Below, one piece after another: positions 7,230 through 13,480 of a DNA stretch of 24,218 nt (the stretch's first letter is position 1; the number at the start of each line of letters is the position of its first letter). Origin of the DNA: Deinococcus roseus (GTDB taxonomy: Bacteria; Deinococcota; Deinococci; Deinococcales; Deinococcaceae); assembly GCF_014646895.1 (NCBI RefSeq), contig NZ_BMOD01000019.1, positions 1 through 24,218 of the forward strand. Direction: 5' to 3'. The notes beneath the pieces were generated by a model that saw only the letters and a program-made list of their open reading frames with translations, was not told the origin of the DNA and made no database searches. The position numbers and the translations under genes were made by a program.

Positions 7230-7252
7230 GCTGACTGCTGATGGCTGACCGC
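7230..7252. repeat. CTGACTGCTGATGGCTGACC-type short repeat
   Basis: Short run built of CTGA/CTGC steps between the leuA stop and its terminator. It resembles the simple GCTGA-rich dispersed repeats of intergenic DNA in this lineage. Assignment is by appearance only. Confidence 0.3.
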
Positions 7253-7254
7253 TC

Positions 7255-8796
7255 TTACAGGCTTTCGGCAGCGTCGGTGGCGATTTTGGTTTTGCCCATG
7301 CCAGCCACGATCTGGTTGATCACCCGGATCCAGGCCCGTGCTGAGGCTTCCACCACGTCGGTGGCCACGCCCTGTCCGGTGATGTGCATGTTCTGGTAAC
7401 GCGCGGTGATGGAGACCTCGCCCAGCGCTTCAGAACCGCGTGTCACAGCCTGGATGCGGTAGGTGTCCAGCTCTGGGGTGATCTGGGTGATCTGGCTGAT
7501 GGCCGTGAAAGCGGCGGCCACAGGGCCGTCTCCGTGGGCGGTGGCTTCCACGCTGCCTTCGGGGGTGTTCAGGCGGATGAAGGCCACCGGGGTGATGTTG
7601 AGGCCCGAGGTGATCTGGAAGCCTTCCAGGGTGAAGGTCTGGGGCACGTCGGTGCGGGAGTCCACCAGGGCACGCAGGTCATCGGCGTAGATCTGGCCTT
7701 TGCGGTCTGCGAGGTCCTTGAAGCGGGCAAAGAGGCCATTGATCTTGTCTTCAGAGAATTCGTACCCGAGGTCGGAGAGGGCTTTTCTGAAGGCGGCGCG
7801 TCCAGAGTGCTTGCCCATCACCATCACGGCAGCTTCGCGGCCGACGAGTTCGGCGTTCATGATCTCGTAGGTGTCTTTGTGCTTGAGCACCCCGTCCTGG
7901 TGAATGCCAGATTCGTGGGCAAAAGCGTTGTCTCCGACAATGGCCTTGTTGGGCTGCACGGGCATTCCGGTGAGGCGGGACACCAGACGGGAAGCGCGGT
8001 AGAGTTCGCGGGTGTTGATGCGGGTCTCGGCGTGGTACCAGTCTTTGCGGGTGTGGATCGCCATCACCACTTCTTCCAGAGAGGTGTTGCCTGCCCGTTC
8101 CCCGATGCCGTTGATGGTGCACTCGATCTGGGTGGCTCCGTTTTCCACGGCGGCAAGGCTGAGGGCGGTGGCCATTCCGAGGTCGTCGTGGCAGTGGGTG
8201 GAGATGGCGACGTTGCGTCCTGCAACCACATCGTCATGAATGGTGCGGATGATGCGTCCGTACTCGTTGGGGGCACCGTAACCCACAGTGTCAGGGATGT
8301 TGATGGTGGTTGCGCCTGCTTCAATGGCAGCGGCGTAAAGCTGGTACACGAATTCGGGATCTGCGCGCATCACGTCCTGGGCGCTGAATTCCACATCATC
8401 GGTGAACTGCAGGGCAAACTGGATCATCTCTCTGCTGAGGTCCAGAATCTGCTCGGGGGTCTTTTTGAGCATTTTTTCAAGGTGAATTTTGCTGGCAGAG
8501 GTGAACACGTGAATGCGGCGCTTCTCTGCGGGTTCCAGGGCCATGGCGGCGCGTTCAATGTCGGCTTTGTTGAGGCGGGCCAGCGAGCAGATCACGGGGC
8601 CGTGCACTTCCTGGGCAATGCGCTGGATGCACTCGAAGTCGCCGGGAGAGGCAATGGCAAATCCAGCTTCGATGATGTCCACACCGAGGCGGGAAAGCTG
8701 GTGGGCAATTTCAAGTTTCTGTGCGTGGTTGAGGGCCACGCCGGGAGATTGTTCGCCGTCACGGAGGGTGGTGTCAAAAATCTTGATGTGTCTCAT
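7255..8796 (-). CDS. leuA: 2-isopropylmalate synthase
   Basis: Condenses acetyl-CoA with 2-oxoisovalerate, the first committed step of leucine synthesis. It is 513 residues, the usual bacterial length. The TIM-barrel N-terminal domain begins with FDTTLRDGEQSPG (7-19). The metal-binding HCHDDLG has H201 and H203, and the NGIGERAGNTSLEEVVM segment follows. A C-terminal regulatory domain (from about 385, including GDGPVAAAF) is the part that binds leucine for feedback inhibition in this family. The ATG is preceded by AAGGAG 9 nt upstream. The 5' region encodes an apparent leader peptide and attenuator, so leucine probably controls both expression and activity. A strong terminator follows the stop. 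Confidence 0.97.
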   Translation of the reverse strand: MRHIKIFDTTLRDGEQSPGVALNHAQKLEIAHQLSRLGVDIIEAGFAIASPGDFECIQRIAQEVHGPVICSLARLNKADIERAAMALEPAEKRRIHVFTSASKIHLEKMLKKTPEQILDLSREMIQFALQFTDDVEFSAQDVMRADPEFVYQLYAAAIEAGATTINIPDTVGYGAPNEYGRIIRTIHDDVVAGRNVAISTHCHDDLGMATALSLAAVENGATQIECTINGIGERAGNTSLEEVVMAIHTRKDWYHAETRINTRELYRASRLVSRLTGMPVQPNKAIVGDNAFAHESGIHQDGVLKHKDTYEIMNAELVGREAAVMVMGKHSGRAAFRKALSDLGYEFSEDKINGLFARFKDLADRKGQIYADDLRALVDSRTDVPQTFTLEGFQITSGLNITPVAFIRLNTPEGSVEATAHGDGPVAAAFTAISQITQITPELDTYRIQAVTRGSEALGEVSITARYQNMHITGQGVATDVVEASARAWIRVINQIVAGMGKTKIATDAAESL

Positions 8797-8831
8797 GGCT
8801 GTTCTCCTTAAGAAGGTGTGGGAAACGAAAA

Positions 8832-8864
8832 CCCCCGAGGGCCATTGATGGGCTGCCTCGGGGG
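8832..8864 (-). terminator. Attenuator terminator in the leuA leader
   Basis: Read on the minus strand: CCCCCGAGG (8864-8856) pairs with CCTCGGGGG (8840-8832), 9 bp. The intervening bases can pair further (GCCCAT with ATGGC). TTTTCGTTT follows. It lies 35 nt before the leuA ATG, inside the transcript, so it must be read through for leuA expression. Confidence 0.85.
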
Positions 8865-8911
8865 TCGGGGTTTTATGGGTACGCGAAAACCTGCGCTACA
8901 CTCCCGCCGAG
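8857..8911 (-). promoter_or_regulatory. Candidate antiterminator pairing in the leuA leader
   Basis: CTCGGCGGG (8911-8903, the last sense codons of the leader ORF) can pair with CCCCCGAG (8864-8857, the 5' arm of the terminator). This gives 5 bp, one bulged C, then 3 bp. It would exclude the terminator. The pairing arm lies within the footprint of a ribosome at the leader stop codon and is free when a ribosome stalls on the CTA CTA codons upstream. Confidence 0.6.
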
Positions 8912-8967
8912 TCAGCGATCAATGGTAGTAGGCTTCCGAAGTTCTGCATTAAAGCCATGGTAACCAT
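8896..8967 (-). CDS. Putative leucine-responsive leader peptide of leuA, 23 aa
   Basis: Short ORF between the leuA promoter and attenuator. It begins MVTMALMQNF and continues with a GSLLPLI stretch. Its four leucines are encoded by TTA, CTA, CTA and TTG, while neighbouring genes use CTG almost exclusively and TTA/CTA hardly ever. An AGAGG site lies 7 nt upstream of the ATG. The ORF ends (TAG) 31 nt before the terminator stem. By analogy with known amino-acid operon leaders, scarcity of charged tRNA-Leu would stall ribosomes at the CTA pair. The second ATG (codon 4) is an alternative start. No protein evidence is possible from sequence. Confidence 0.65.
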   Translation of the reverse strand: MVTMALMQNFGSLLPLIADSAGV

Positions 8968-9013
8968 CTGCTGGCCTCTGGTCAAGCTTTACGGTTGGGG
9001 CGGTTCAGCGGTT

Positions 9014-9021
9014 TGTATATA
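9014..9021 (-). promoter_or_regulatory. Likely -10 of the leuA leader transcript
   Basis: TATATA (9021-9016) and overlapping TATACA on the minus strand, about 48 nt before the leader-peptide ATG. No good -35 was found; the expected region touches the palindrome TTTTGCAAAA. Confidence 0.4.
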
Positions 9022-9023
9022 TC

Positions 9024-9057
9024 GGGAGGGCTTCATTCATTTTTGCAAAACCCTCCC
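9024..9057. promoter_or_regulatory. Inverted repeat and TTTTGCAAAA palindrome upstream of leuA
   Basis: Perfect 7-bp arms GGGAGGG (9024-9030) and CCCTCCC (9051-9057) enclose 20 bp that end in the 10-bp palindrome TTTTGCAAAA (9041-9050). A partial copy, TTTGCAAAA, recurs at 9080-9088 over the -35 of the divergent gene. Candidate operator; no regulator is identified. Confidence 0.35.
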
Positions 9058-9080
9058 CCTCCACCCATAAGAATGCCTAT

Positions 9081-9108
9081 TTGCAAAATGGAATCAAAGT
9101 TTTATGCT
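9081..9108 (+). promoter_or_regulatory. Promoter of the 9128 gene
   Basis: TTGCAA (9081-9086), 16-nt spacer, TATGCT (9103-9108). AAGGAG and the ATG at 9128 follow at suitable distances. Confidence 0.6.
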
Positions 9109-9127
9109 CAATTCATAAGGAGTTGCC

Positions 9128-9523
9128 ATGTCCACAGAAGAGGTTTTTTCCCAGATTTATGACCGCCTGAAGCGCATACTGCAGAAGTACGAGGGGCCAC
9201 TGGGTCCACACCACAGCCCCAGTTTTTCCCTGGACCGGGACAGTTATGGCCTCAGGGATCCCCACAATCCCGCTTCGGTGGGGTTTTTTGGTTCTGTGGT
9301 GGTGCAGGGCAAGCATGTGGGCTTTTACCTGATGCCCATTTATCTGGAACCGCAGCTTTTAAAAGACATCAGTCCGGCCCTCAGAAAATGCCTGAAGGGC
9401 AAGAGCTGTTTCAACTTCAAAACCTACAATGAGACGCTGTTTGAGGAGCTTGAACGCCTGACTGAAGTGGGGTTTGCCTATTATGAGGCGTTTCATCTGG
9501 TGGTGCCCGAAACCCAGCCCTGA
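9128..9523 (+). CDS. Conserved-looking hypothetical protein, 131 aa
   Basis: 131-residue soluble protein without signal peptide or membrane segment. The middle and C-terminal part (VGFYLMPIYLEPQLL, then SPALRKCLKGKSCFNFK and a final helix) recalls small DUF1801-like proteins, where a hydrophobic strand and a KGK..F.F element recur. I cannot assign the family firmly. AAGGAG lies 5 nt before the ATG, and a good promoter precedes it. It is divergent from leuA with a shared control region; no functional link is visible. The promoter and twin operators of the next gene begin 23 nt after its stop. Confidence 0.75.
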   Translation: MSTEEVFSQIYDRLKRILQKYEGPLGPHHSPSFSLDRDSYGLRDPHNPASVGFFGSVVVQGKHVGFYLMPIYLEPQLLKDISPALRKCLKGKSCFNFKTYNETLFEELERLTEVGFAYYEAFHLVVPETQP

Positions 9524-9545
9524 GCGGGCCTTTTCTGGATTTTGA

Positions 9546-9563
9546 TGTCAAGCTTGCTTGACA
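9546..9563. promoter_or_regulatory. Operator 1 of the hydrolase gene
   Basis: Perfect inverted repeat TGTCAAGC-TT-GCTTGACA. Its right arm is also the -35 (TTGACA) of the promoter, so a bound protein would block RNA polymerase. Confidence 0.65.
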
Positions 9564-9586
9564 AAAAGTAGGGTGTGCTTTACTCT
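9558..9586 (+). promoter_or_regulatory. Sigma-70-type promoter of the hydrolase gene
   Basis: TTGACA (9558-9563), 17-nt spacer, TACTCT (9581-9586). Transcription would start near 9593, giving a leader of about 128 nt before the ATG at 9721. Confidence 0.7.
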
Positions 9587-9589
9587 GAA

Positions 9590-9607
9590 TGTCAAGGAAG
9601 CTTGACT
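9590..9607. promoter_or_regulatory. Operator 2 of the hydrolase gene
   Basis: TGTCAAG-GAAG-CTTGACT, the same half-sites as operator 1 with a 4-nt centre and one end mismatch. It covers the expected transcription start. Centre-to-centre distance from operator 1 is 44 bp. Confidence 0.6.
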
Positions 9608-9720
9608 TGATGAAGTCACAGCTTTCCATGCCATTGTTCCCAAAAAACCCACCTGAAGCACCACACAGCATGACCGTCGGTCTGCTGCAGAGGGTTTGTT
9701 TTGCCTCAAGGAGAAAAGCC

Positions 9721-11247
9721 ATGAAAAAGTCACCACACCCCAGAAGAAAAAACCGTTTCACTGCTGGACATTTTGCGGCCATCGTGGGCATCGTCACTGC
9801 TGTGGCTGTGTCCTCCAGCAATGGAAAAGCTGCAGCCTGGACAGAAACCCCTTGCAATTTTGGAGCAGAATTGCCTGCTGCTGTGGGCCACACCCTGAGC
9901 TGCGGCACCATCGAAGTTCCTGCCAAACACAGTGAGCCCCAGGGCAAAAAGTACCAGCTGCACTTTGCCCTCTACAAATCCACCTCTGAACACCGCAAAG
10001 CAGACCCCATCATCGTGCTGAATGGAGGTCCTGGCCAGAAAACCGCCAGCATTGCGCCTCTGGCCAATTACCTGGTGGCGGCCATTGCCCCAGAACGCGA
10101 TCTGGTCCTTTTTGATCAGCGGGGAGTGGGCGCTTTCCAGCCCAGTCTGGATTGCCCTCAGGCCATGGACAGACTGCGTGGCATGGCCCTGAACACCATC
10201 CATGAACAGACCGAGACCATGATCAAAGAATTGAACGTCTGTTTTGACGACCTCGAAAAACAGGGGGTGGACCTCGGGACCTTCAACACCGTGGAAAGCG
10301 CAGACGATGTGGCAGATCTGGCCCGTGCCCTCTCTGATGAAAAAGTGAACCTGTACGGGGTGTCTTACGGTTCCAGGCTGGCCCAGGAAGTGATGCGCCG
10401 CCACCCCGAAGTCCTGCGCTCGGTGCTGCTGGACGCTGTGGTCAGCACCGATGTGAATTACATGCAAAACCGGGAAGGCACGGTGGATGCTGCCTTCAGA
10501 AAGAGCCTGAGCCGCTGTGCCCAGGACGAGGCCTGCAATGCTGTGTTCCCCAACCTGCTGGAGCGCATTGAGCAACTGGCAGACCGCCTCGACCAGAACC
10601 CCATCAAGGTGCAGGTGCCTGACATGGCCACAGGAAGCATGAAAGAGGTGGCGGTCACTTCAGAAATTCTGGGCGGTGGCCTGATGATTGGCCTGTATTC
10701 CACCCAGCTGGTTCCAGTCCTGCCTGCTCTGATTGATGACCTGGACAGAGGCAACACCGAGAGCCTGTCCATGCTGGTGCAGAGCGTGCAGATGCTGACG
10801 GGCACCAGCAGCCTGGGCATGCAGGTATCCTTCGCCTGCAATGACCTGATCTCTTACGCCAGACCCGAAGACCTGCAGACCGAACACCCCCTCAAACTGG
10901 TGAGGGCCTCTTTCGGGGATGTTCTGAATGCCTACAGCGAGATCTGCGCAGCCCGCACATGGAACCCCATCCCTGCCGAAACCCGCCAGGTGGTGAAGAG
11001 TGATGTGCCCACCCTGCTGTTCTCTGGTGAACTGGACCCCGTGACCCCTCCCCACTATGCCCAGCAGGTTTTGACTGGCCTGAGCCATGCACAGTTGATC
11101 CAATTCCCTGCAGGTGCCCACGGAGAAGTGAGCATGATGCCCGGAGGGTGTGCCGATGGTCTGGTGGTGGACTTCTTCAACGATCCTTCCAGCAAGCTGG
11201 AGGCAAGTTGTGCCAGTGTTCTCCAGCCCTATGTGCTGAAACTTTAA
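9721..11247 (+). CDS. Secreted alpha/beta hydrolase, TAP/proline-iminopeptidase-like
   Basis: 508-residue exported serine hydrolase, probably an aminopeptidase or esterase of the tripeptidyl aminopeptidase group. The signal peptide has a basic stretch (K2-R12), a hydrophobic core at about 17-32 and cleavage likely after A39 (GKAAA). The oxyanion loop is NGGPG (101-105), followed by FDQRGVG (131-137). The nucleophile elbow is GVSYG with S215. The C-terminal TAP-like region carries LFSGELDPVTPP (D439) and AGAHGE (H467), so the triad S215-D439-H467 is complete. The frame is open back to 9589, but AAGGAG stands just before the ATG at 9721 and the signal peptide starts there. It is monocistronic, with twin operators at the promoter and a strong terminator after the stop. 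Confidence 0.92.
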   Translation: MKKSPHPRRKNRFTAGHFAAIVGIVTAVAVSSSNGKAAAWTETPCNFGAELPAAVGHTLSCGTIEVPAKHSEPQGKKYQLHFALYKSTSEHRKADPIIVLNGGPGQKTASIAPLANYLVAAIAPERDLVLFDQRGVGAFQPSLDCPQAMDRLRGMALNTIHEQTETMIKELNVCFDDLEKQGVDLGTFNTVESADDVADLARALSDEKVNLYGVSYGSRLAQEVMRRHPEVLRSVLLDAVVSTDVNYMQNREGTVDAAFRKSLSRCAQDEACNAVFPNLLERIEQLADRLDQNPIKVQVPDMATGSMKEVAVTSEILGGGLMIGLYSTQLVPVLPALIDDLDRGNTESLSMLVQSVQMLTGTSSLGMQVSFACNDLISYARPEDLQTEHPLKLVRASFGDVLNAYSEICAARTWNPIPAETRQVVKSDVPTLLFSGELDPVTPPHYAQQVLTGLSHAQLIQFPAGAHGEVSMMPGGCADGLVVDFFNDPSSKLEASCASVLQPYVLKL

Positions 11248-11276
11248 AAGCAATGTTCTAAAAATTGAAGTTCTGG

Positions 11277-11322
11277 CAGTGCAGGAGGTGAATGTTTTGC
11301 CGCTTGCACTGTTTTTGTTTTT
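11277..11322 (+). terminator. Intrinsic terminator of the hydrolase gene
   Basis: Stem CAGTGCA (11277-11283) / TGCACTG (11305-11311) with a 21-nt loop, then TTTTTGTTTTT. It lies 30 nt after the stop codon. Confidence 0.75.
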
Positions 11323-11404
11323 CTGGAGCCCACTGACCCCCAGAGAGTAACGGGAATTGCAGTTTTGGGACGTTTGTCGCGTGGATTCTCACTGGGCGGT
11401 CCTT

Positions 11405-11421
11405 TAGAATTTGACTATAAG
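11405..11421 (+). promoter_or_regulatory. Promoter -10 region of the heme operon
   Basis: Two candidate -10 boxes, TAGAAT (11405-11410) and TATAAG (11416-11421), lie just upstream of the perfect inverted repeat. TGGATT (11382-11387) is 17 nt before the first. Which one is used cannot be decided. Confidence 0.45.
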
Positions 11422-11426
11422 TGAAC

Positions 11427-11450
11427 AAAAGTGACCATTCGGTCACTTTT
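11427..11450. promoter_or_regulatory. Perfect 24-bp inverted repeat before hemE
   Basis: Arms AAAAGTGACC and GGTCACTTTT separated by ATTC, immediately downstream of the -10 boxes and ending 15 bp before the hemE ATG. The GACC-N4-GGTC core is of the kind bound by TetR-family dimers. As RNA it would also form a 10-bp hairpin next to the ribosome binding site. Confidence 0.7.
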
Positions 11451-11465
11451 GCCTTGAGGAGCCCC

Positions 11466-12551
11466 ATGGCAACCACCACAAACACCACCCTGAAAAAAAG
11501 CCCCCTGACAAACAGCAGGTTCCTGAAAGCCCTGCGCCGGGAAGCCGTCGATGCCACCCCCGTCTGGTTCATGCGCCAGGCGGGCCGTTACATGCCCGAG
11601 TACCGTGCCCTGAGGGCCAGAACCACCATGCTGGGGGCCATTCAGGATCCCGACATCGCCACCGAGATCACCCTGCAGCCCATCAACGCTTTCAATCTGG
11701 ATGCTGCAATCCTGTTCAACGACATCCTGCCCCCCCTGATTGGGATGGGCCTGAGCCTGGATTTCCAGGGCGGGGTGGGTCCGGTCATTCACAACCCCAT
11801 CCGCAGCGTCAAAGATGTGGACCGTCTGGCCACCCCGCCTGCCCGTGAAACGCTGGGTTACACCTTCAAGGCCATCGAGCAGATCAGTGCAGAACTGACC
11901 CCCAGAGGGATTCCCCTGATCGGGTTTGTGGGCAGTCCCTTCACGCTGGCGAGTTATGCCATTGAAGGGGGCGGCAGCAAGAACTACGAGCGCACCAAGG
12001 GCCTGATGTACGCAGAGCCCGCCGCCTGGAAGCGCCTGATGACCAAGTTCGAGGTGCTGCTTTCGGATTACCTGCTGGAACAGGCCAAAGCGGGTGCCAG
12101 TGCCCTGCAGATTTTCGATTCCTGGGCCGGAGCGCTGAGCCCTTCCGATTACCTGCGTTTCGTGTATCCCTACACCAGAAACGTGATTCAGAACGCCAAA
12201 AAAGCAGGTGTTCCGGTGATTTACTTCGCCACGGGCACCTCCACCATGCTGCCCCAGATTGCCAGCATGGGCAGCGATGTGGTGGGTGTGGACTGGCGCA
12301 TCTCTCTGACCGATGCCTGGGCGCAACTGCAACCCGAGCAGGCCATTCAGGGGAACCTCGATCCTCTCCTGCTGCAGGCCCCCTGGCGTGAACTGTCCTT
12401 CCAGGCAGAGCGCATCCTGCAGGAAGCCGCAGGCAGACCCGGACACGTGTTCAACCTCGGACACGGCATCCTGCCCGCCACCCCTGTGGACAGCGTGGCC
12501 CGCCTTGCAGACTTTGTGCACGAGAAAACCCAGGCTGGAGCACTGGTATGA
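11466..12551 (+). CDS. hemE: Uroporphyrinogen decarboxylase
   Basis: Removes the four acetate carboxyl groups of uroporphyrinogen III to give coproporphyrinogen III; cytoplasmic, cofactor-free. The protein is 361 residues. The family signature VWFMRQAGRYMPEYR (33-47, with R37 and R41) is complete. The second block GFVGSPFTLASYAIEGG and the C-terminal GTSTMLPQIASMGSDVVGVDWR are also clear, along with the catalytic-region FNDILPP. The ATG at 11466 follows GAGGAG. An upstream in-frame GTG at 11421 would put the promoter repeat inside the gene and is rejected. It is first in a three-gene heme operon, overlapping hemH by ATGA. Confidence 0.97.
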   Translation: MATTTNTTLKKSPLTNSRFLKALRREAVDATPVWFMRQAGRYMPEYRALRARTTMLGAIQDPDIATEITLQPINAFNLDAAILFNDILPPLIGMGLSLDFQGGVGPVIHNPIRSVKDVDRLATPPARETLGYTFKAIEQISAELTPRGIPLIGFVGSPFTLASYAIEGGGSKNYERTKGLMYAEPAAWKRLMTKFEVLLSDYLLEQAKAGASALQIFDSWAGALSPSDYLRFVYPYTRNVIQNAKKAGVPVIYFATGTSTMLPQIASMGSDVVGVDWRISLTDAWAQLQPEQAIQGNLDPLLLQAPWRELSFQAERILQEAAGRPGHVFNLGHGILPATPVDSVARLADFVHEKTQAGALV

Positions 12552-13480
12552 CAGAAACGATCGGTGTGCTTTTCATGGCTTACGGCGGCCCCGAGTCTCT
12601 GGAAGACCTGCCCGGTTACCTGAGCGACATCCGGCACGGTCGCACCACCAGCAAGGAAGTGCTGGAGGAGATCACCCACAACTACGCCTCCATTGGCGGA
12701 AAAAGCCCTCTGCTGGGCATCACACAAGAGCAGGCAGAGAAAGCCACAGCCCTGCTGAACCAGAACGGCGTGAAGTACAAAGCCTACCTGGGCATGCGCC
12801 ACTGGGCCCCCTGGATTGAAGAAACCGTGCGGGACATGCTGGATGATGGCATCAAAAAAGCCGTTGCGGTGGTGCTGGCCCCGCACTACAGCAGCCTGTC
12901 CGTGGCCAAGTACCACCAGAAAGTCAAAGCCGGTCTGGAGATGTTCCACGGCCAGATCGACTTTGAATTCATCGAGAGCTACCACGACCACCCCAAATAC
13001 ATTCAGGCCATGGTCAACCGGGTGAAAATGGGTCTGGCCCAGTTCGCAGAAGGGGAGGACGTGCATGTGGTGCTGAGTGCCCACAGCCTTCCCGAGCGCA
13101 TCATCAAGATGGGGGATCCTTACCAGGACCAGCTTTTTGAAAGCGCCCGCCTGATTGCTGAGGGTGCAGGACTGCAGGAAGGCCAGTGGAGCTGGTCTTA
13201 CCAGTCTGCAGGCCGCAGCCCCGAACCCTGGCTGGGGCCACAACTTGAGGACCATGTGACTGCCCTGCATGAAAAAGGGGTCAGAAACGTGGTCAGTGTG
13301 GTCATTGGCTTTGTCAGCGATCACGTGGAAATCCTTTATGACATCGACATCAAGGCCCAGGAGGTCGCAAAAGCCCGGGGCATGACCCTGGTGCGGCCTC
13401 CCAGCCTCAACACCGATTCCCTGTACATGGAAACCCTGGCAGAACTGATTGGAGAGAAAGCCAGGGGTTTGCTGGAATGA
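12548..13480 (+). CDS. hemH: Ferrochelatase (probably coproporphyrin type)
   Basis: Inserts Fe(II) into a porphyrin. It is 310 residues, short and without a C-terminal membrane extension, like Bacillus HemH/CpfC. Key segments are FMAYGGPESLEDLPGYL at the start, VVLSAHSLPERI with H179, and DHVEILYDID with E261; these match the metal-handling His183 and Glu264 of B. subtilis ferrochelatase. WSYQSAGRSPEPWLGP is also typical. No Cys-based [2Fe-2S] motif is seen. Gene order uroD-ferrochelatase-oxidase is that of B. subtilis, which makes coproheme, so the substrate is probably coproporphyrin III. That is an inference from context. It overlaps both neighbours by 4 nt. Confidence 0.95.
   Translation: MTETIGVLFMAYGGPESLEDLPGYLSDIRHGRTTSKEVLEEITHNYASIGGKSPLLGITQEQAEKATALLNQNGVKYKAYLGMRHWAPWIEETVRDMLDDGIKKAVAVVLAPHYSSLSVAKYHQKVKAGLEMFHGQIDFEFIESYHDHPKYIQAMVNRVKMGLAQFAEGEDVHVVLSAHSLPERIIKMGDPYQDQLFESARLIAEGAGLQEGQWSWSYQSAGRSPEPWLGPQLEDHVTALHEKGVRNVVSVVIGFVSDHVEILYDIDIKAQEVAKARGMTLVRPPSLNTDSLYMETLAELIGEKARGLLE

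Noticed and set aside
8832..8967. T-box riboswitch for leuA
   Set aside because: No T-box core sequence (AGGGTGG-ACC type) is present; the rare Leu codons and leader ORF explain the terminator better.
11421..11465. Upstream GTG start of hemE
   Set aside because: Would place the perfect inverted repeat inside the coding region and adds 15 residues absent from the family; GAGGAG precedes the ATG at 11466.
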